A DNA stretch of 64,000 nucleotides, taken from the NCBI GenBank assembly GCA_938041035.1, contig CALHYX010000056.1:1-64000 (forward strand). Direction: 5' to 3'. Position numbers and translations under genes: made by a program. The notes under the pieces were generated by a model. It did not search any database. It was given only the letters and a program-made list of their open reading frames with translations, and had not been told where the DNA came from. The stretch comes from an uncultured Acidimicrobiales bacterium. GTDB lineage: Bacteria > Actinomycetota > Acidimicrobiia > Acidimicrobiales > SHLQ01. Of this stretch, positions 44,277 to 53,098 are shown piece by piece; within the stretch, counting starts at the first letter, position 1; every line of letters starts with the position of its first letter.

Positions 44277-46025
44277 ATGACCAGTCAACCTCGTACCCAT
44301 CACCGACTGACGTTTCTTGCGATCGTCCTCGCCACGATGCTGATTGCGGCAGCGTGCGGCGAGTCTATTTCCGGCTCGCTGCCGACCGACACCGTCAGTA
44401 CCGACGGATCAACTGGGGACGGCGGTGATGACGGAATCGTCATCGAAGAACCCACCGAAACGACCGGCACCGATGATTCGGGCAGTGACGATTCGGGCAG
44501 TGACGATTCGGGCACCGACGATTCGGGCGCTGATGACTCGGGCACGGACGATTCGGGCACCGACGACTCCGGTCCCGACGAGGGCCCGGGAGCCGTAAGC
44601 GACCTCACGTCGGTGAAGGAGGCCACCATTCAGATCCAGGCCACCGGCACGTCGGTGCAACCCGAGCAGGGCGACTCGCTCGACGTTGGTCGCGGCAGCG
44701 GGTTCTTTATCTCCTCCGACGGCATCGCCGTCACCAATAACCACGTCGTCACCGGCGCCGCTTTCCTCGAGGTCTGGGTCGCCGGCGAAGAAGAGCCTCG
44801 CCGGGCGAAGGTCCTCGGCGTCTCGGAGTGCAGCGACCTGGCTGTGATCGATGTCGACGGCGACGGCTTCTCGTACCTCGAGGGCTACGACGGGGCGATC
44901 GAGGTTGGATTGCCGGTGTTCTCGGCCGGTTTCCCCCGGGGCAACCCGGAGTTCACGCTCACCTCCGGCATCATCTCCAAGGCCAAGGCGGGCGGCGAGA
45001 GCAGCTGGGCCTCGGTCGACTCGGTGGTCGAGCACGACGCTCGCATCAACGGGGGCAACTCCGGTGGCCCCCTCGTTACCGAAGACGGCAAGGTCGTTGC
45101 GGTCAACTACGCCGGCAACATCCAGACCGATCAGAACTTCGCCATCACCATGGTCGATGCCGGCTCGATCATCGACACCATGGTGGGCGGTGAAAACGTC
45201 GACAGCCTCGGTCTGAACGCTGAGGCGCTCGCCGCCGGTGACTCCACCGGCCTCTGGGTGTACTCGGTCGAAACCGGTTCGGTCGCCGATCAGGCCGGGA
45301 TCAAGGCGGGCGACTTCATCATCGAACTCGAGGGTCTGCCCATGGCCCACGACGGCACGCTCAAGGTCTACTGCGACATCCTTCGCACCCGAGGGGCCGA
45401 TGCCGAGTACTCGATCGAGGTCCTGCGACTGTCGACCGGTGAGGTGCTCGCCGGCAACGTCAACGGCAGCCAGCCCCTCGAGGTGACCTTCCAGATCGAC
45501 TCCGGTGGTGGAGCCGATGGTGGCGGCGTCGAAGAGGGCGGCGACCCCTACGCCAGCTACGTGCGGGTTGGCGACGACGGCAACAACTTCGAACTCAGCA
45601 TTCCCGAAGGTTGGAGCGACGTTCTCACCGACGGGGTCGAGTCCAAGGCCTTCGGTACCCGTCCGGGCCTGCTGGCCGCCAGCAACGTTGACGAATTCAC
45701 CGGCACCTGGGACACCCCCGGGGTCGCGGCGTTCTACATCAACGGTGAAGGTGCTCCTGCGGGTGCGGCCGCCGGTGCCGACCTGCTGTTCGAGGCGGAG
45801 TCGGCGGCGTGTGAAACCGCCGGTGATCCCGATTCGCTGGAGGTGGGCGAGTTTGTGGCCGAGCTGCGCACCCTCGGTGGCTGCGGTGGCCAAGACACCA
45901 CCCTCATCATCGTGGCCCTCGGTCTTCCCGGCGAGGCCGACTACACCATGATCGAAATCCAGGCGATCACCGATGCCGACATCGATGCCGCCGTCCAGAT
46001 CATCGCCTCCTACGACACGGTGTAG
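44277..46025 (+). CDS. Trypsin-like serine protease lipoprotein with PDZ domain
   Basis: The 582-residue HtrA-like protein has a lipobox TMLIAAACGES. An acidic linker follows with seven or more DDSG repeats coded by 15-bp tandem units (about 44470-44580). The protease triad is H in VTNNHVVTGA, D in CSDLAVIDVDG and S in INGGNSGGPLV. A PDZ domain follows (GSVADQAGIKAGDFIIELEG), then a further 180-residue domain of unknown type. TACCCT ends 6 nt before the ATG, so it may be leaderless. It would act in quality control or processing outside the membrane. Confidence 0.85.
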   Translation: MTSQPRTHHRLTFLAIVLATMLIAAACGESISGSLPTDTVSTDGSTGDGGDDGIVIEEPTETTGTDDSGSDDSGSDDSGTDDSGADDSGTDDSGTDDSGPDEGPGAVSDLTSVKEATIQIQATGTSVQPEQGDSLDVGRGSGFFISSDGIAVTNNHVVTGAAFLEVWVAGEEEPRRAKVLGVSECSDLAVIDVDGDGFSYLEGYDGAIEVGLPVFSAGFPRGNPEFTLTSGIISKAKAGGESSWASVDSVVEHDARINGGNSGGPLVTEDGKVVAVNYAGNIQTDQNFAITMVDAGSIIDTMVGGENVDSLGLNAEALAAGDSTGLWVYSVETGSVADQAGIKAGDFIIELEGLPMAHDGTLKVYCDILRTRGADAEYSIEVLRLSTGEVLAGNVNGSQPLEVTFQIDSGGGADGGGVEEGGDPYASYVRVGDDGNNFELSIPEGWSDVLTDGVESKAFGTRPGLLAASNVDEFTGTWDTPGVAAFYINGEGAPAGAAAGADLLFEAESAACETAGDPDSLEVGEFVAELRTLGGCGGQDTTLIIVALGLPGEADYTMIEIQAITDADIDAAVQIIASYDTV

Positions 46026-46060
46026 ACCCCGGATTCGCTCGGCGATCCCCACCGATTTCC

Positions 46061-46114
46061 CCCACCGCGAACCATCTGGTGCCAGGCACCAGATGGTTCG
46101 CGGTGGGCTTTTTT
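46061..46114 (+). terminator. Terminator with a 23-bp perfect stem; dispersed palindrome copy 1
   Basis: Arms at 46061-46083 and 46085-46107 are perfect complements (core GAACCATCTGGTGCC) around a single A, and T6 follows at 46109-46114. It lies 36 bp after the protease stop and is a strong rho-independent terminator. The same 21-bp arm recurs at 59723-59765, so it is also a dispersed element. Confidence 0.85.
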
Positions 46115-46152
46115 GTGGGGTTTTTGGGGTGTCTGGCCGGGAGACCGGCTGG

Positions 46153-47226
46153 CTAACCGAGGAGCGAGCGGATCTCGTGGAGACCGCCGATGTCATGTAC
46201 ATCGGAGGCCAGCATCGGCACGCGGGCGGTCGCCACGTTGGCCGGCATTGCTTCGAGCAGGGTGTCGATGTGTTCGCGTTCGCGCTCGGCCGTCGCCTGG
46301 AAGTCGGCCAGGGCCTTCCACCACGAGGCGGCCCGGCCCGAGGCCTTCATCGCCCGGGTCTTCGCTTCGGCTGCGTCGATCGAGTCGGCGTATGGGTGCA
46401 TGCGGTTGATCACGATGCCGCGGACGGCGATGTTGGCCTCGCTCAGTTGGTCGGCGAAGTACCGGGCCTCGTCGATCGTGTCGTGGCGGGGCGAAGCGAC
46501 CAGGACGAACGCGGACTCCTCGCTCGCCAACAGCGCCAGGACCGAGTTCGCCCGGCTCTTGAAGCCGTCCTCCATACCTTCGAAGGCCTGGAAGAACGCG
46601 ATGGCGTCGTCGACCACCTCGGCCCCCACGATTCGCGAGAGCTGACGCATCAGGGTCTGCGCCGCCTTGTTCACCGCGCGCAGCGCGCCGCGCGACGGGG
46701 CCATGACCGCCTTGTACAGCCAGTTGTCGAACATGCGGGTGATCACGTTCGGGGCGTCGATGAAGTCGAGCGCGTTGCGGGTCGGCGGGGTGTCGACCAC
46801 CAGCAGATCGAAGCGGTCGTCGCCGGCCAATTCGTACAGCTTCTCCATCGCCATGTACTCCTGCGTGCCCGAAAGCGCGGCGGAGATGTTCTGGTAGAAG
46901 CGGTTCTGGAGAATCCGCTGGGCCTGGTCGTCGTCGCCGGCGTACTCGACCACGAGCTCGTCGAACGTGGTCTTGGTGTCGAGCATCAGCGCCCAGAGCT
47001 CGCCCGGCGCATCGAAGCTGACCCGCGACGGTTGGTTGGTGAGCCCGTCGAGACCGAGGGCGTCGGCCAACCGCTTGGCCGGATCGATCGTGATGACGAC
47101 GGCGCGCAGACCGCGCTCGGCGCCTTCGAGGGCGACGGCGGCGGCCGTCGTGGTCTTGCCGACACCGCCGGTGCCGGTGCAGACGATGATGCGGTGGTCG
47201 TCGAGGAGCCCGGTGATTGTGGTCAC
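46153..47226 (-). CDS. ArsA/Get3-family ATPase, second of a pair
   Basis: The 357-residue protein has a deviant Walker A GTGGVGKTTTAAAVALEGAE near residue 17, VITIDPAKRLADALGLDGLT (A-loop type), and DLLVVDTPPTRNALDFIDA as switch II. Paired ArsA-like genes near whiB are also found in mycobacteria (Rv3679-Rv3680). No arsenic gene is near, so an arsenite pump role is not supported; membrane-protein or envelope roles are possible. Its start overlaps the stop of its partner by 4 bp. Confidence 0.87.
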   Translation of the reverse strand: MTTITGLLDDHRIIVCTGTGGVGKTTTAAAVALEGAERGLRAVVITIDPAKRLADALGLDGLTNQPSRVSFDAPGELWALMLDTKTTFDELVVEYAGDDDQAQRILQNRFYQNISAALSGTQEYMAMEKLYELAGDDRFDLLVVDTPPTRNALDFIDAPNVITRMFDNWLYKAVMAPSRGALRAVNKAAQTLMRQLSRIVGAEVVDDAIAFFQAFEGMEDGFKSRANSVLALLASEESAFVLVASPRHDTIDEARYFADQLSEANIAVRGIVINRMHPYADSIDAAEAKTRAMKASGRAASWWKALADFQATAEREREHIDTLLEAMPANVATARVPMLASDVHDIGGLHEIRSLLG

Positions 47227-48176
47227 GTTGCGTCCTGCCCACCGGCGGAGAGGCTGAGGTCACCGATACCGGCGAGAACGTGGTCGGCCAGGATGGTGAT
47301 TGCGTCGGCATCCATGTCGCCGTCGAACCGGTACGGCAGTCGGATCTGCTCCACCGGCAGCTCGTCGGCCAGGCGGGCCAACTGTGCTTCCTGCAGCTCG
47401 ACCCGGTTGCGGCGCAGTTCGGCCGCCCGCTCCAGGTCGGCGACCATGGCTTTGGGGGCTCGGGGCGGTTTCCCGTCGAGCCCCTCGAGCAGCGGGTAGC
47501 AACCGTTCACGATGGCGGGTCCGAGCTTTACGCCGACGTGGTCCTCGAGGTGGTACGCGGTTTCGATCATCTCGTTGATCGGGGTTTCCTCGGCCAGGGC
47601 GACCAGGAGCACCTGGGTGCGGGCGGGGTCGGCCAACATGTCGAGCACCTCCTTGGCCTGGTTGTGTATCGGTCCGGCGCGTGCGGTGTCGTACAGCGTG
47701 CGGGCGGCCCGCAGGAACGTGATGGCGTGCCCGGCCGCGGGGGCATCGACGACGATCAGATCGGCGTCGCCTTCGCGCTCGAGGTGCTTCACCTTGCCGA
47801 GAACCAGCAGGTCGCGCAGGCCGGGGGTGGCGGTGGCGATGATCTCCAACACGCCGGTCTGCACGAGTCGTTTGGCGATGCGTTTCATGCCGTGTTCGTT
47901 CAGCCAGTCGATCAACGCGTCGTCGGGCCGAATGGTGCGGCCTCGGACGGCTCCGCCCGAGGGATCGGTGAGGAGAACCTGGTCCTCATAGGTCAGTTCC
48001 TCGCCGCCGAGCAGCCGGCCGATGCCGCTGCGCCCCTGGACCTCTACCAGCAGCGCCTGGCGGCCGGTTTTGCTCGCGGCCCGGGCCAAAGAAGCGGCGA
48101 CCACGGTTTTGCCCACGCCCCCTTTCCCGGCCACGATGACCAGACGGGAGGCGCTGAAGAACTGCTCAGGGTTCAC
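47223..48176 (-). CDS. ArsA/Get3-family ATPase, first of a pair
   Basis: The 317-residue protein starts at GTG 48176. Walker A is GKGGVGKTVVAASLA, DADLIVVDAPAAGHAITFLR is the switch II region, and LLVEVQGRSGIGRLLGG follows the first strand. It is shorter and divergent from its partner, suggesting a heterodimer. Divergent from the NfeD gene. Confidence 0.87.
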   Translation of the reverse strand: MNPEQFFSASRLVIVAGKGGVGKTVVAASLARAASKTGRQALLVEVQGRSGIGRLLGGEELTYEDQVLLTDPSGGAVRGRTIRPDDALIDWLNEHGMKRIAKRLVQTGVLEIIATATPGLRDLLVLGKVKHLEREGDADLIVVDAPAAGHAITFLRAARTLYDTARAGPIHNQAKEVLDMLADPARTQVLLVALAEETPINEMIETAYHLEDHVGVKLGPAIVNGCYPLLEGLDGKPPRAPKAMVADLERAAELRRNRVELQEAQLARLADELPVEQIRLPYRFDGDMDADAITILADHVLAGIGDLSLSAGGQDAT

Positions 48177-48246
48177 GGATCGTCTCTCTCGCTATCGGCC
48201 CGGTTGGCCGAACTACCCCCAACTGCTCGATTCCGCCGGAGGATGC

Positions 48247-49548
48247 GTGCGTAGAGTACTCACGCTATCGACGATCGCCATGGCTCTACTGGCCTCGATG
48301 GCGATCGGATTGTTTTCGTCGGCGGTCGCCGCTCAGGACGCTTCGTCGGCGGAGGCCGGCTTCGTTGACATCATCGAGGTCAGCGGGCTGCTCGACGAGG
48401 TGGTCGCGGAGTTCATCGTCGACTCGCTGGTCGAGGCAGAAGAGGATGGCGCCCGGCTCCTGGTGCTCCAGGTCAACAGCCCCGGCTCGGTCCTCGACGA
48501 CGACGACCTGCGCTTCCTGGCGGACCGCATCGCGTCGTCGCCGGTGCCCGTCGCCATGTGGGTTGGCCCGTCGGGCGGCATGCAGGGGGCGACGGCGCAG
48601 TTGGCGGCCGTTTCCTCGGTGTTGGGCATCGCTCCGGGCACCCGATTCGGCAACTTTGGTGAGTCCGTGCTCGACAACAACCTGTTGGCCGCCCGCTTTG
48701 GTGATCAGCTGTCGCGCCTGCGGTCGAACGCGTTCGACTTCGAGGAGGCCACGGCGTCGGGGGTGGCCGACGAGGGCATCGTGTTGGGCACCTTCCTACT
48801 CGCTCAGCCGCAGTTCGATTCGGTGGTTGAACTCGAGGACCCCAACGATCCGAACAGCCGCGAGGTCACCCGCCCGCTCACCGTCACCCGCTTCGGCGGA
48901 CTGCCACTGCTCGATCAACTTTTTCACACCATTGCGAGCCCTCCGGTCGCGTACCTCTTGTTCATCATCGGTATGGCGTTGCTGTTGTTCGAGCTGTACA
49001 CCGCGGGCGTCGGTATCGCCGGCGTGATCGGCGCGGTGTGCTTCGTCGGCGGTTGCTACGGGCTCAGCGTGTTGCCGACCCGATCGTGGGCGATCGCGGT
49101 TCTGGTCTTGTCGATCATCGCGTTCGGCATCGACGTGCAGACAGGCGTTCCGCGCGTGTGGACCGGCATCGGTACCGCGTTGTTGATCGTGGGTTCGGTG
49201 ATGCTGTACGACGGGGTCAACCTCAGCTGGGTCACGCTTATCGCGGGCATCGTCGGCATCTTGACCGCGATGGTCAGCGGTATGCCGTCGATGGTGCGCA
49301 CCCGGTTCTCCACGCCGACGATCGGTCGCGACTGGATGATCGGCGAGATGGGCGAGGCGGTCGACGAAGTCGCGCCCGAAGGCCGGGTGAAGGTGCACGA
49401 CGCACTCTGGCGGGCTCGGACCAACCGGGCGACGCCGATCGAACTTGGAGCCCCGGTACGGGTGGTGGCCATCGAGGGTCTGATCCTGGAAGTGGAGCCC
49501 GAGGACGGCGCCGCGCGCGACTATCGCGACCGCAGCCCCCGGGACTGA
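48247..49548 (+). CDS. NfeD-family membrane serine-protease-like protein
   Basis: The protein is 433 residues from GTG 48247, which follows GGAGGA (48238-48243) at a short spacing. It has a signal peptide (MALLASMAIGLFSSAVAAQ region), a ClpP/SppA-like domain (ARLLVLQVNSPGSVLDDDDL; VAMWVGPSGGMQGATAQLAA), four membrane helices (residues about 235-350) and a C-terminal OB-fold NfeD domain (RVKVHDALWRARTNRATPIE). The canonical catalytic Ser of SppA-like members is not clear in this copy. Partners in other bacteria are stomatin/SPFH proteins; none is adjacent here. Confidence 0.82.
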   Translation: MRRVLTLSTIAMALLASMAIGLFSSAVAAQDASSAEAGFVDIIEVSGLLDEVVAEFIVDSLVEAEEDGARLLVLQVNSPGSVLDDDDLRFLADRIASSPVPVAMWVGPSGGMQGATAQLAAVSSVLGIAPGTRFGNFGESVLDNNLLAARFGDQLSRLRSNAFDFEEATASGVADEGIVLGTFLLAQPQFDSVVELEDPNDPNSREVTRPLTVTRFGGLPLLDQLFHTIASPPVAYLLFIIGMALLLFELYTAGVGIAGVIGAVCFVGGCYGLSVLPTRSWAIAVLVLSIIAFGIDVQTGVPRVWTGIGTALLIVGSVMLYDGVNLSWVTLIAGIVGILTAMVSGMPSMVRTRFSTPTIGRDWMIGEMGEAVDEVAPEGRVKVHDALWRARTNRATPIELGAPVRVVAIEGLILEVEPEDGAARDYRDRSPRD

Positions 49549-49642
49549 CCGACGCAACTCCAGGTCGAGAATGATCGACCGAGCGCGAGTCGAGAGTGAA
49601 TGGCGGCGCCGCCGAGCGGACAGGGCCTACTGAAAGTGACCC

Positions 49643-49672
49643 TTGTCACGTTTGAGTCGCGCGTTGTAGGTT
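49643..49672 (+). promoter_or_regulatory. Promoter of the whiB gene
   Basis: TTGTCA (49643-49648), an 18-bp spacer and TAGGTT (49667-49672) fit a sigma-70-type promoter 33 bp before the ATG. Confidence 0.55.
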
Positions 49673-49705
49673 CGGCTTTCGGAGTTCTCTGGGGGTTTCC
49701 TATCT

Positions 49706-49990
49706 ATGACCATGCTCACCACGTCCACGACCGGCAGCACCAAGCTGAAGGTCGGACCGGACTGGCGCCTGCGCGCCGCGTGCCGGGGGCCGCAATCGGC
49801 GATGTTCTTTCCGCCGGGGCATTTTGAACGAAAAGACGACAAGCGCGAGCGCGAACGTCGAGCCAAGAGCATCTGTTCGACCTGCTCGGTGGTCGGGGAC
49901 TGCCGCGAGTATTCGCTCACCATCCGCGAGCAACACGGCATCTGGGGTGGACTCAACGAAAAAGAGCGCCGAGAGGTGCTCGACAACTAG
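49706..49990 (+). CDS. WhiB-family Fe-S transcriptional regulator
   Basis: The 94-residue protein has the four Cys of the 4Fe-4S site (AACRGP; SICSTCSVVGDC), the GIWGG motif and a basic C-terminus (LNEKERREVLDN). WhiB proteins bind sigma factor SigA through the cluster and respond to oxygen, NO or redox state. An ATG at 49712 is an alternative start. It converges with selB. Confidence 0.93.
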   Translation: MTMLTTSTTGSTKLKVGPDWRLRAACRGPQSAMFFPPGHFERKDDKRERERRAKSICSTCSVVGDCREYSLTIREQHGIWGGLNEKERREVLDN

Positions 49991-50034
49991 CGCTCGGCGC
50001 CCCGCCAAACGGCGAGCCGGCGCACGCTCCTGGA

Positions 50035-51756
50035 CTACAGCTCGGGCAACCGCGGGCCGGCGATGCGCAGGTTCTCGCGGCGCCGCGTTCGACCGGTCGT
50101 GTCGAGAACCGACAACAGCGGCACCGCGTGCTTGCGCGTGCACGACAGCGCGGTGCGGAACTCCGACACCGTGACGCCTTCGGGTTGATCGGCCAGCATC
50201 TTGGCGATCGCCATCGCGGCAGCGTCGATGGCCTCGGCCGCAAAGAACACGCCGTCCGCGCTAACGACTACGCCCCGACGCACCAGTTCGCGCAGTTCAT
50301 CCCGATCGATCAGGCCGTCGGGGTCCGGTGGGGTGAACAGCGCCGATCGAAGTTCCACCAGGTACGGGTGGTCGGCCAGCTCGTCGACCTGATCCGCCAC
50401 CTTTGCGTGGCCGCCGTCGACCGAGATGTCGTCGAGCGATCCCAGGAGCGCTCGGCCTCGTTCGTCGAGCCCGGCGATGTCGAGCCCGAGAGGACCGGCG
50501 GCCTCGATGTCGGCGCGCAGTGTGGATTGGGCTGCGGTGAGCACGTCGGGATCGACCACCCAGACGCCGACCGTGGGTTCCCGGGTTTCCCCGGTGAGCA
50601 GCCGCAGGTGATCGGTTTCGATCCAGCCCCGCTCGGCGATCACTCGCTCGACGGAGCGGTCCGGCGCGGCCTCCGATGCTTTGACCACGGGGTCGATATC
50701 GAGCACCTCGCCTCCGCCGACCGTCTCGGACCGACCCGCTTCGCGCAACACGAACCGATCGCCCGGAAGGAGGGGCAGCGCCCGGGGTAGGAACACCCGG
50801 ATGGCGCCGGTTTGGCCGGGCGCGAGTGCGGTCGGGCCGAGAACTCGGAGCTGTACCGGGTGCTCGCCGGAGCCGAGGTACAGCAGGTGGGCGCCGCGCC
50901 GACTCACCTCGTGATCGAGCGAGTCGAGCACCGTGAGGCTGGCGTCGAAGCGGTCGGTGCGATGCCACTGGTCGGGATCCACCAACACGTCCCCGCGGCC
51001 GACCTCGTCGTGGGCGACGCCGCTGAGGTTGAGCGCCACCCGATTGCCCGGTCCGACCTTGGTGCGATCGGCGTAGTGGCTCTGCAGACCCCGCACCCGC
51101 ACCGGGGTGCCGGTGGGCTGGAGCTGGAGTTCGTCATCGACGCGAATTCGACCGCCGAGCATCGTGCCGGTCACGACGGTGCCCGCTCCCTTCGCGGCGA
51201 ACGAGCGGTCGATCCAAAGCCTCGGACGGCCCTCGTCGACGGCCCGCGGGGTGTCGGCCAACAGCTCGTCGATCGCGCCACGTAGCTCGTCGAGACCGAT
51301 GCCGTCGATCGCGTCGACCTCGATGACCGGTGCCCCTTCCAGGAAGGTCCCCTCGACCTGCTCGGCGATGTCGAGGTGGGCGAGTTCGCGCAGATCGTCG
51401 TCGGCGAGTCCGACCTTGGTCAACACGACCAGCCCGTGTTGCACGCCGAGCAGCGACAGGATGCGCAGGTGCTCCTCACTCTGTGGCTTCCAGCCCTCGG
51501 TGGCGGCGACGATGAACAAGCAGGCGTCGACCGCGCCGACCCCGGCGAGCATGTTCTTCAGAAATCGGATGTGCCCGGGTACGTCGATGATCGCCACGTT
51601 GCGGCCCGAGGGGAGCTTGGCGGACGCAAAGCCGAGGTCGATGGTGAGACCTCGTTCCTTCTCCTCGGCGAAACGGTCGGGGTCGGTTCCGGTGAGCGCA
51701 AGGACCAGGGTGGACTTGCCGTGATCGACATGGCCCGCGGTGGAAATTACGTGCAC
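50035..51756 (-). CDS. selB: Selenocysteine-specific elongation factor
   Basis: The protein is 573 residues from GTG 51756, overlapping the selA stop by 10 bp. It delivers Sec-tRNA to UGA codons. The GTPase shows G1 TAGHVDHGKST, G2 RGLTIDLGFA, G3 DVPGH and G4 LTKVGLADD, in which the usual Asp of (N/T)KxD is Gly. Domains II and III follow, then winged-helix repeats that bind the SECIS hairpin (RDELRELVRRGVVVSADGVF; EGVTVSEFRTALSCTRKHA). selA lies upstream in the same operon. selC, selD and a selenoprotein were not found in the window. Confidence 0.92.
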   Translation of the reverse strand: MHVISTAGHVDHGKSTLVLALTGTDPDRFAEEKERGLTIDLGFASAKLPSGRNVAIIDVPGHIRFLKNMLAGVGAVDACLFIVAATEGWKPQSEEHLRILSLLGVQHGLVVLTKVGLADDDLRELAHLDIAEQVEGTFLEGAPVIEVDAIDGIGLDELRGAIDELLADTPRAVDEGRPRLWIDRSFAAKGAGTVVTGTMLGGRIRVDDELQLQPTGTPVRVRGLQSHYADRTKVGPGNRVALNLSGVAHDEVGRGDVLVDPDQWHRTDRFDASLTVLDSLDHEVSRRGAHLLYLGSGEHPVQLRVLGPTALAPGQTGAIRVFLPRALPLLPGDRFVLREAGRSETVGGGEVLDIDPVVKASEAAPDRSVERVIAERGWIETDHLRLLTGETREPTVGVWVVDPDVLTAAQSTLRADIEAAGPLGLDIAGLDERGRALLGSLDDISVDGGHAKVADQVDELADHPYLVELRSALFTPPDPDGLIDRDELRELVRRGVVVSADGVFFAAEAIDAAAMAIAKMLADQPEGVTVSEFRTALSCTRKHAVPLLSVLDTTGRTRRRENLRIAGPRLPEL

Positions 51757-53039
51757 GCGAGCGCCGCCAGAGAGGTGGCCAGGTGGGCGTCGTCGCCGGG
51801 GTCGACGGTGCGGAGATCGAGGATCGTCTGGTCGTCGGTTACCCGCGCCATGATCGGCGGCGTGACCCGGCGGAGGGCGGCTCGGTGGTCGCCGGCGAGG
51901 GCCAGGCCGGCCGACGGAATCTCGACGCCGGGCAGCGTGCCGCCCCCCGGTACCGACATGGTTTCGACGACCTGGCCGACGCCGATCGATTCGGCCCGAG
52001 TGCGCAGCTCGGCGACGTCGAGCGCCGCCAGCCGCCAGAAGGGGATGGCGTCGCCGTCGCGGCGCAGGTAAGCGAGTGCGAGGTCCTGCAATGCGCCCAG
52101 CACGAGGCCTCCGGGCCGTAGCGCCCGGGCGAGGGGATGGCGAGCGCACAACGCCACCAGGTCGGCCCGGCCGGCGATGATGCCCGCCTGGGGCCCGCCG
52201 AGCAGCTTGTCGCCGGAGAAGGCCACCAGGTCGGCGCCCGCCTCCAGGGTTTGGCGGGCCGCCGGTTCGTTCTCGAGCCACGGGGGAGGACCGTCGGCGA
52301 GCCAGGGGCAGGCGGCGTCGAGCAGTCCCGAGCCGATGTCGGCGACGACCGGAACGTCGAGTTCGGCGAGCTGAGCGGTGGTGACCGACTCGGTGAACCC
52401 GACGATTTTGTAGTTGGACTGATGCACCTGCATGACGAGCGCGACATCGGAATCCGGGTCGTCGACCGCCTGGCGATAGTCGGCCAGCCGGGTGCGGTTT
52501 GTCGTGCCGACCTCGAGCAGCCGGGCGCCGGATTGTTCCATCACCTCGGGCACCCGAAATCCGCCGCCGATCTCGACCAGCTCGCTGCGCGACACCGCGA
52601 CGTCACGGCGGTGGGCCAGGGCGCCGAGGATCAACATGACCGCGGATGCGCAGTTGTTGACCACGATCGCGGCCTCGGCCCCGCAGGCCCGGGCCAGCAG
52701 CGTCGGGGCGTGCGCCTGACGGCTGCCGCGTTCGCCGGTCGCGAGATCGAGCTCGAGATTCCGGTATCGGCCGGGATCGCTGGCCGGCCAAGGAGCTCGG
52801 CCCAGGTTGGTGTGCAGCAGCACGCCGGTGGCGTTCACGACGGGCTGGAGCATCGCCCGGGCAATGGCGTCGGCCTCGGCGCGCGCCAACTCAAGGGCCG
52901 GCGGGGCGCCGGGCTGCCACGCGGCGGCGGCGGTCCGCGCGGCATCGACCAGCAGCGGGTGGGGGAGGCCGGTGTCGGCGAGCAGGCGGGCCAACTCGTC
53001 GACCGACGGGGGATGGGTGCGCTCGACCGGTTGCTCCAT
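51747..53039 (-). CDS. selA: L-seryl-tRNA(Sec) selenium transferase
   Basis: The 430-residue PLP enzyme turns Ser-tRNA(Sec) into Sec-tRNA using selenophosphate. ATG 53039 gives PSVDELARLLADTGLPHPLL, NATGVLLHTNLGRAPW, AIVVNNCASAVMLILGAL, and the PLP lysine in LVAFSGDKLLGGPQAGII. TATCCT ends 8 nt before the ATG. The stop codon TAA lies inside the first codons of selB. Confidence 0.94.
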   Translation of the reverse strand: MEQPVERTHPPSVDELARLLADTGLPHPLLVDAARTAAAAWQPGAPPALELARAEADAIARAMLQPVVNATGVLLHTNLGRAPWPASDPGRYRNLELDLATGERGSRQAHAPTLLARACGAEAAIVVNNCASAVMLILGALAHRRDVAVSRSELVEIGGGFRVPEVMEQSGARLLEVGTTNRTRLADYRQAVDDPDSDVALVMQVHQSNYKIVGFTESVTTAQLAELDVPVVADIGSGLLDAACPWLADGPPPWLENEPAARQTLEAGADLVAFSGDKLLGGPQAGIIAGRADLVALCARHPLARALRPGGLVLGALQDLALAYLRRDGDAIPFWRLAALDVAELRTRAESIGVGQVVETMSVPGGGTLPGVEIPSAGLALAGDHRAALRRVTPPIMARVTDDQTILDLRTVDPGDDAHLATSLAALACT

Positions 53040-53098
53040 GCCCGCCAAGGATACGACGCGAGCCAAGGATCCGAGGCCGCCGGGCCTACGATGATTCC

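Noticed and set aside
46153-48176. Arsenic resistance operon
   Set aside because: The ATPases are ArsA-like but no arsB, arsC, arsD or arsR gene is near; pairs of this type occur in Actinomycetota without arsenic functions.
51757-52281. An N-terminal extension of selB by 175 codons
   Set aside because: The extension is the out-of-frame shadow of selA. SelB families begin at the G1 motif, matching GTG 51756.
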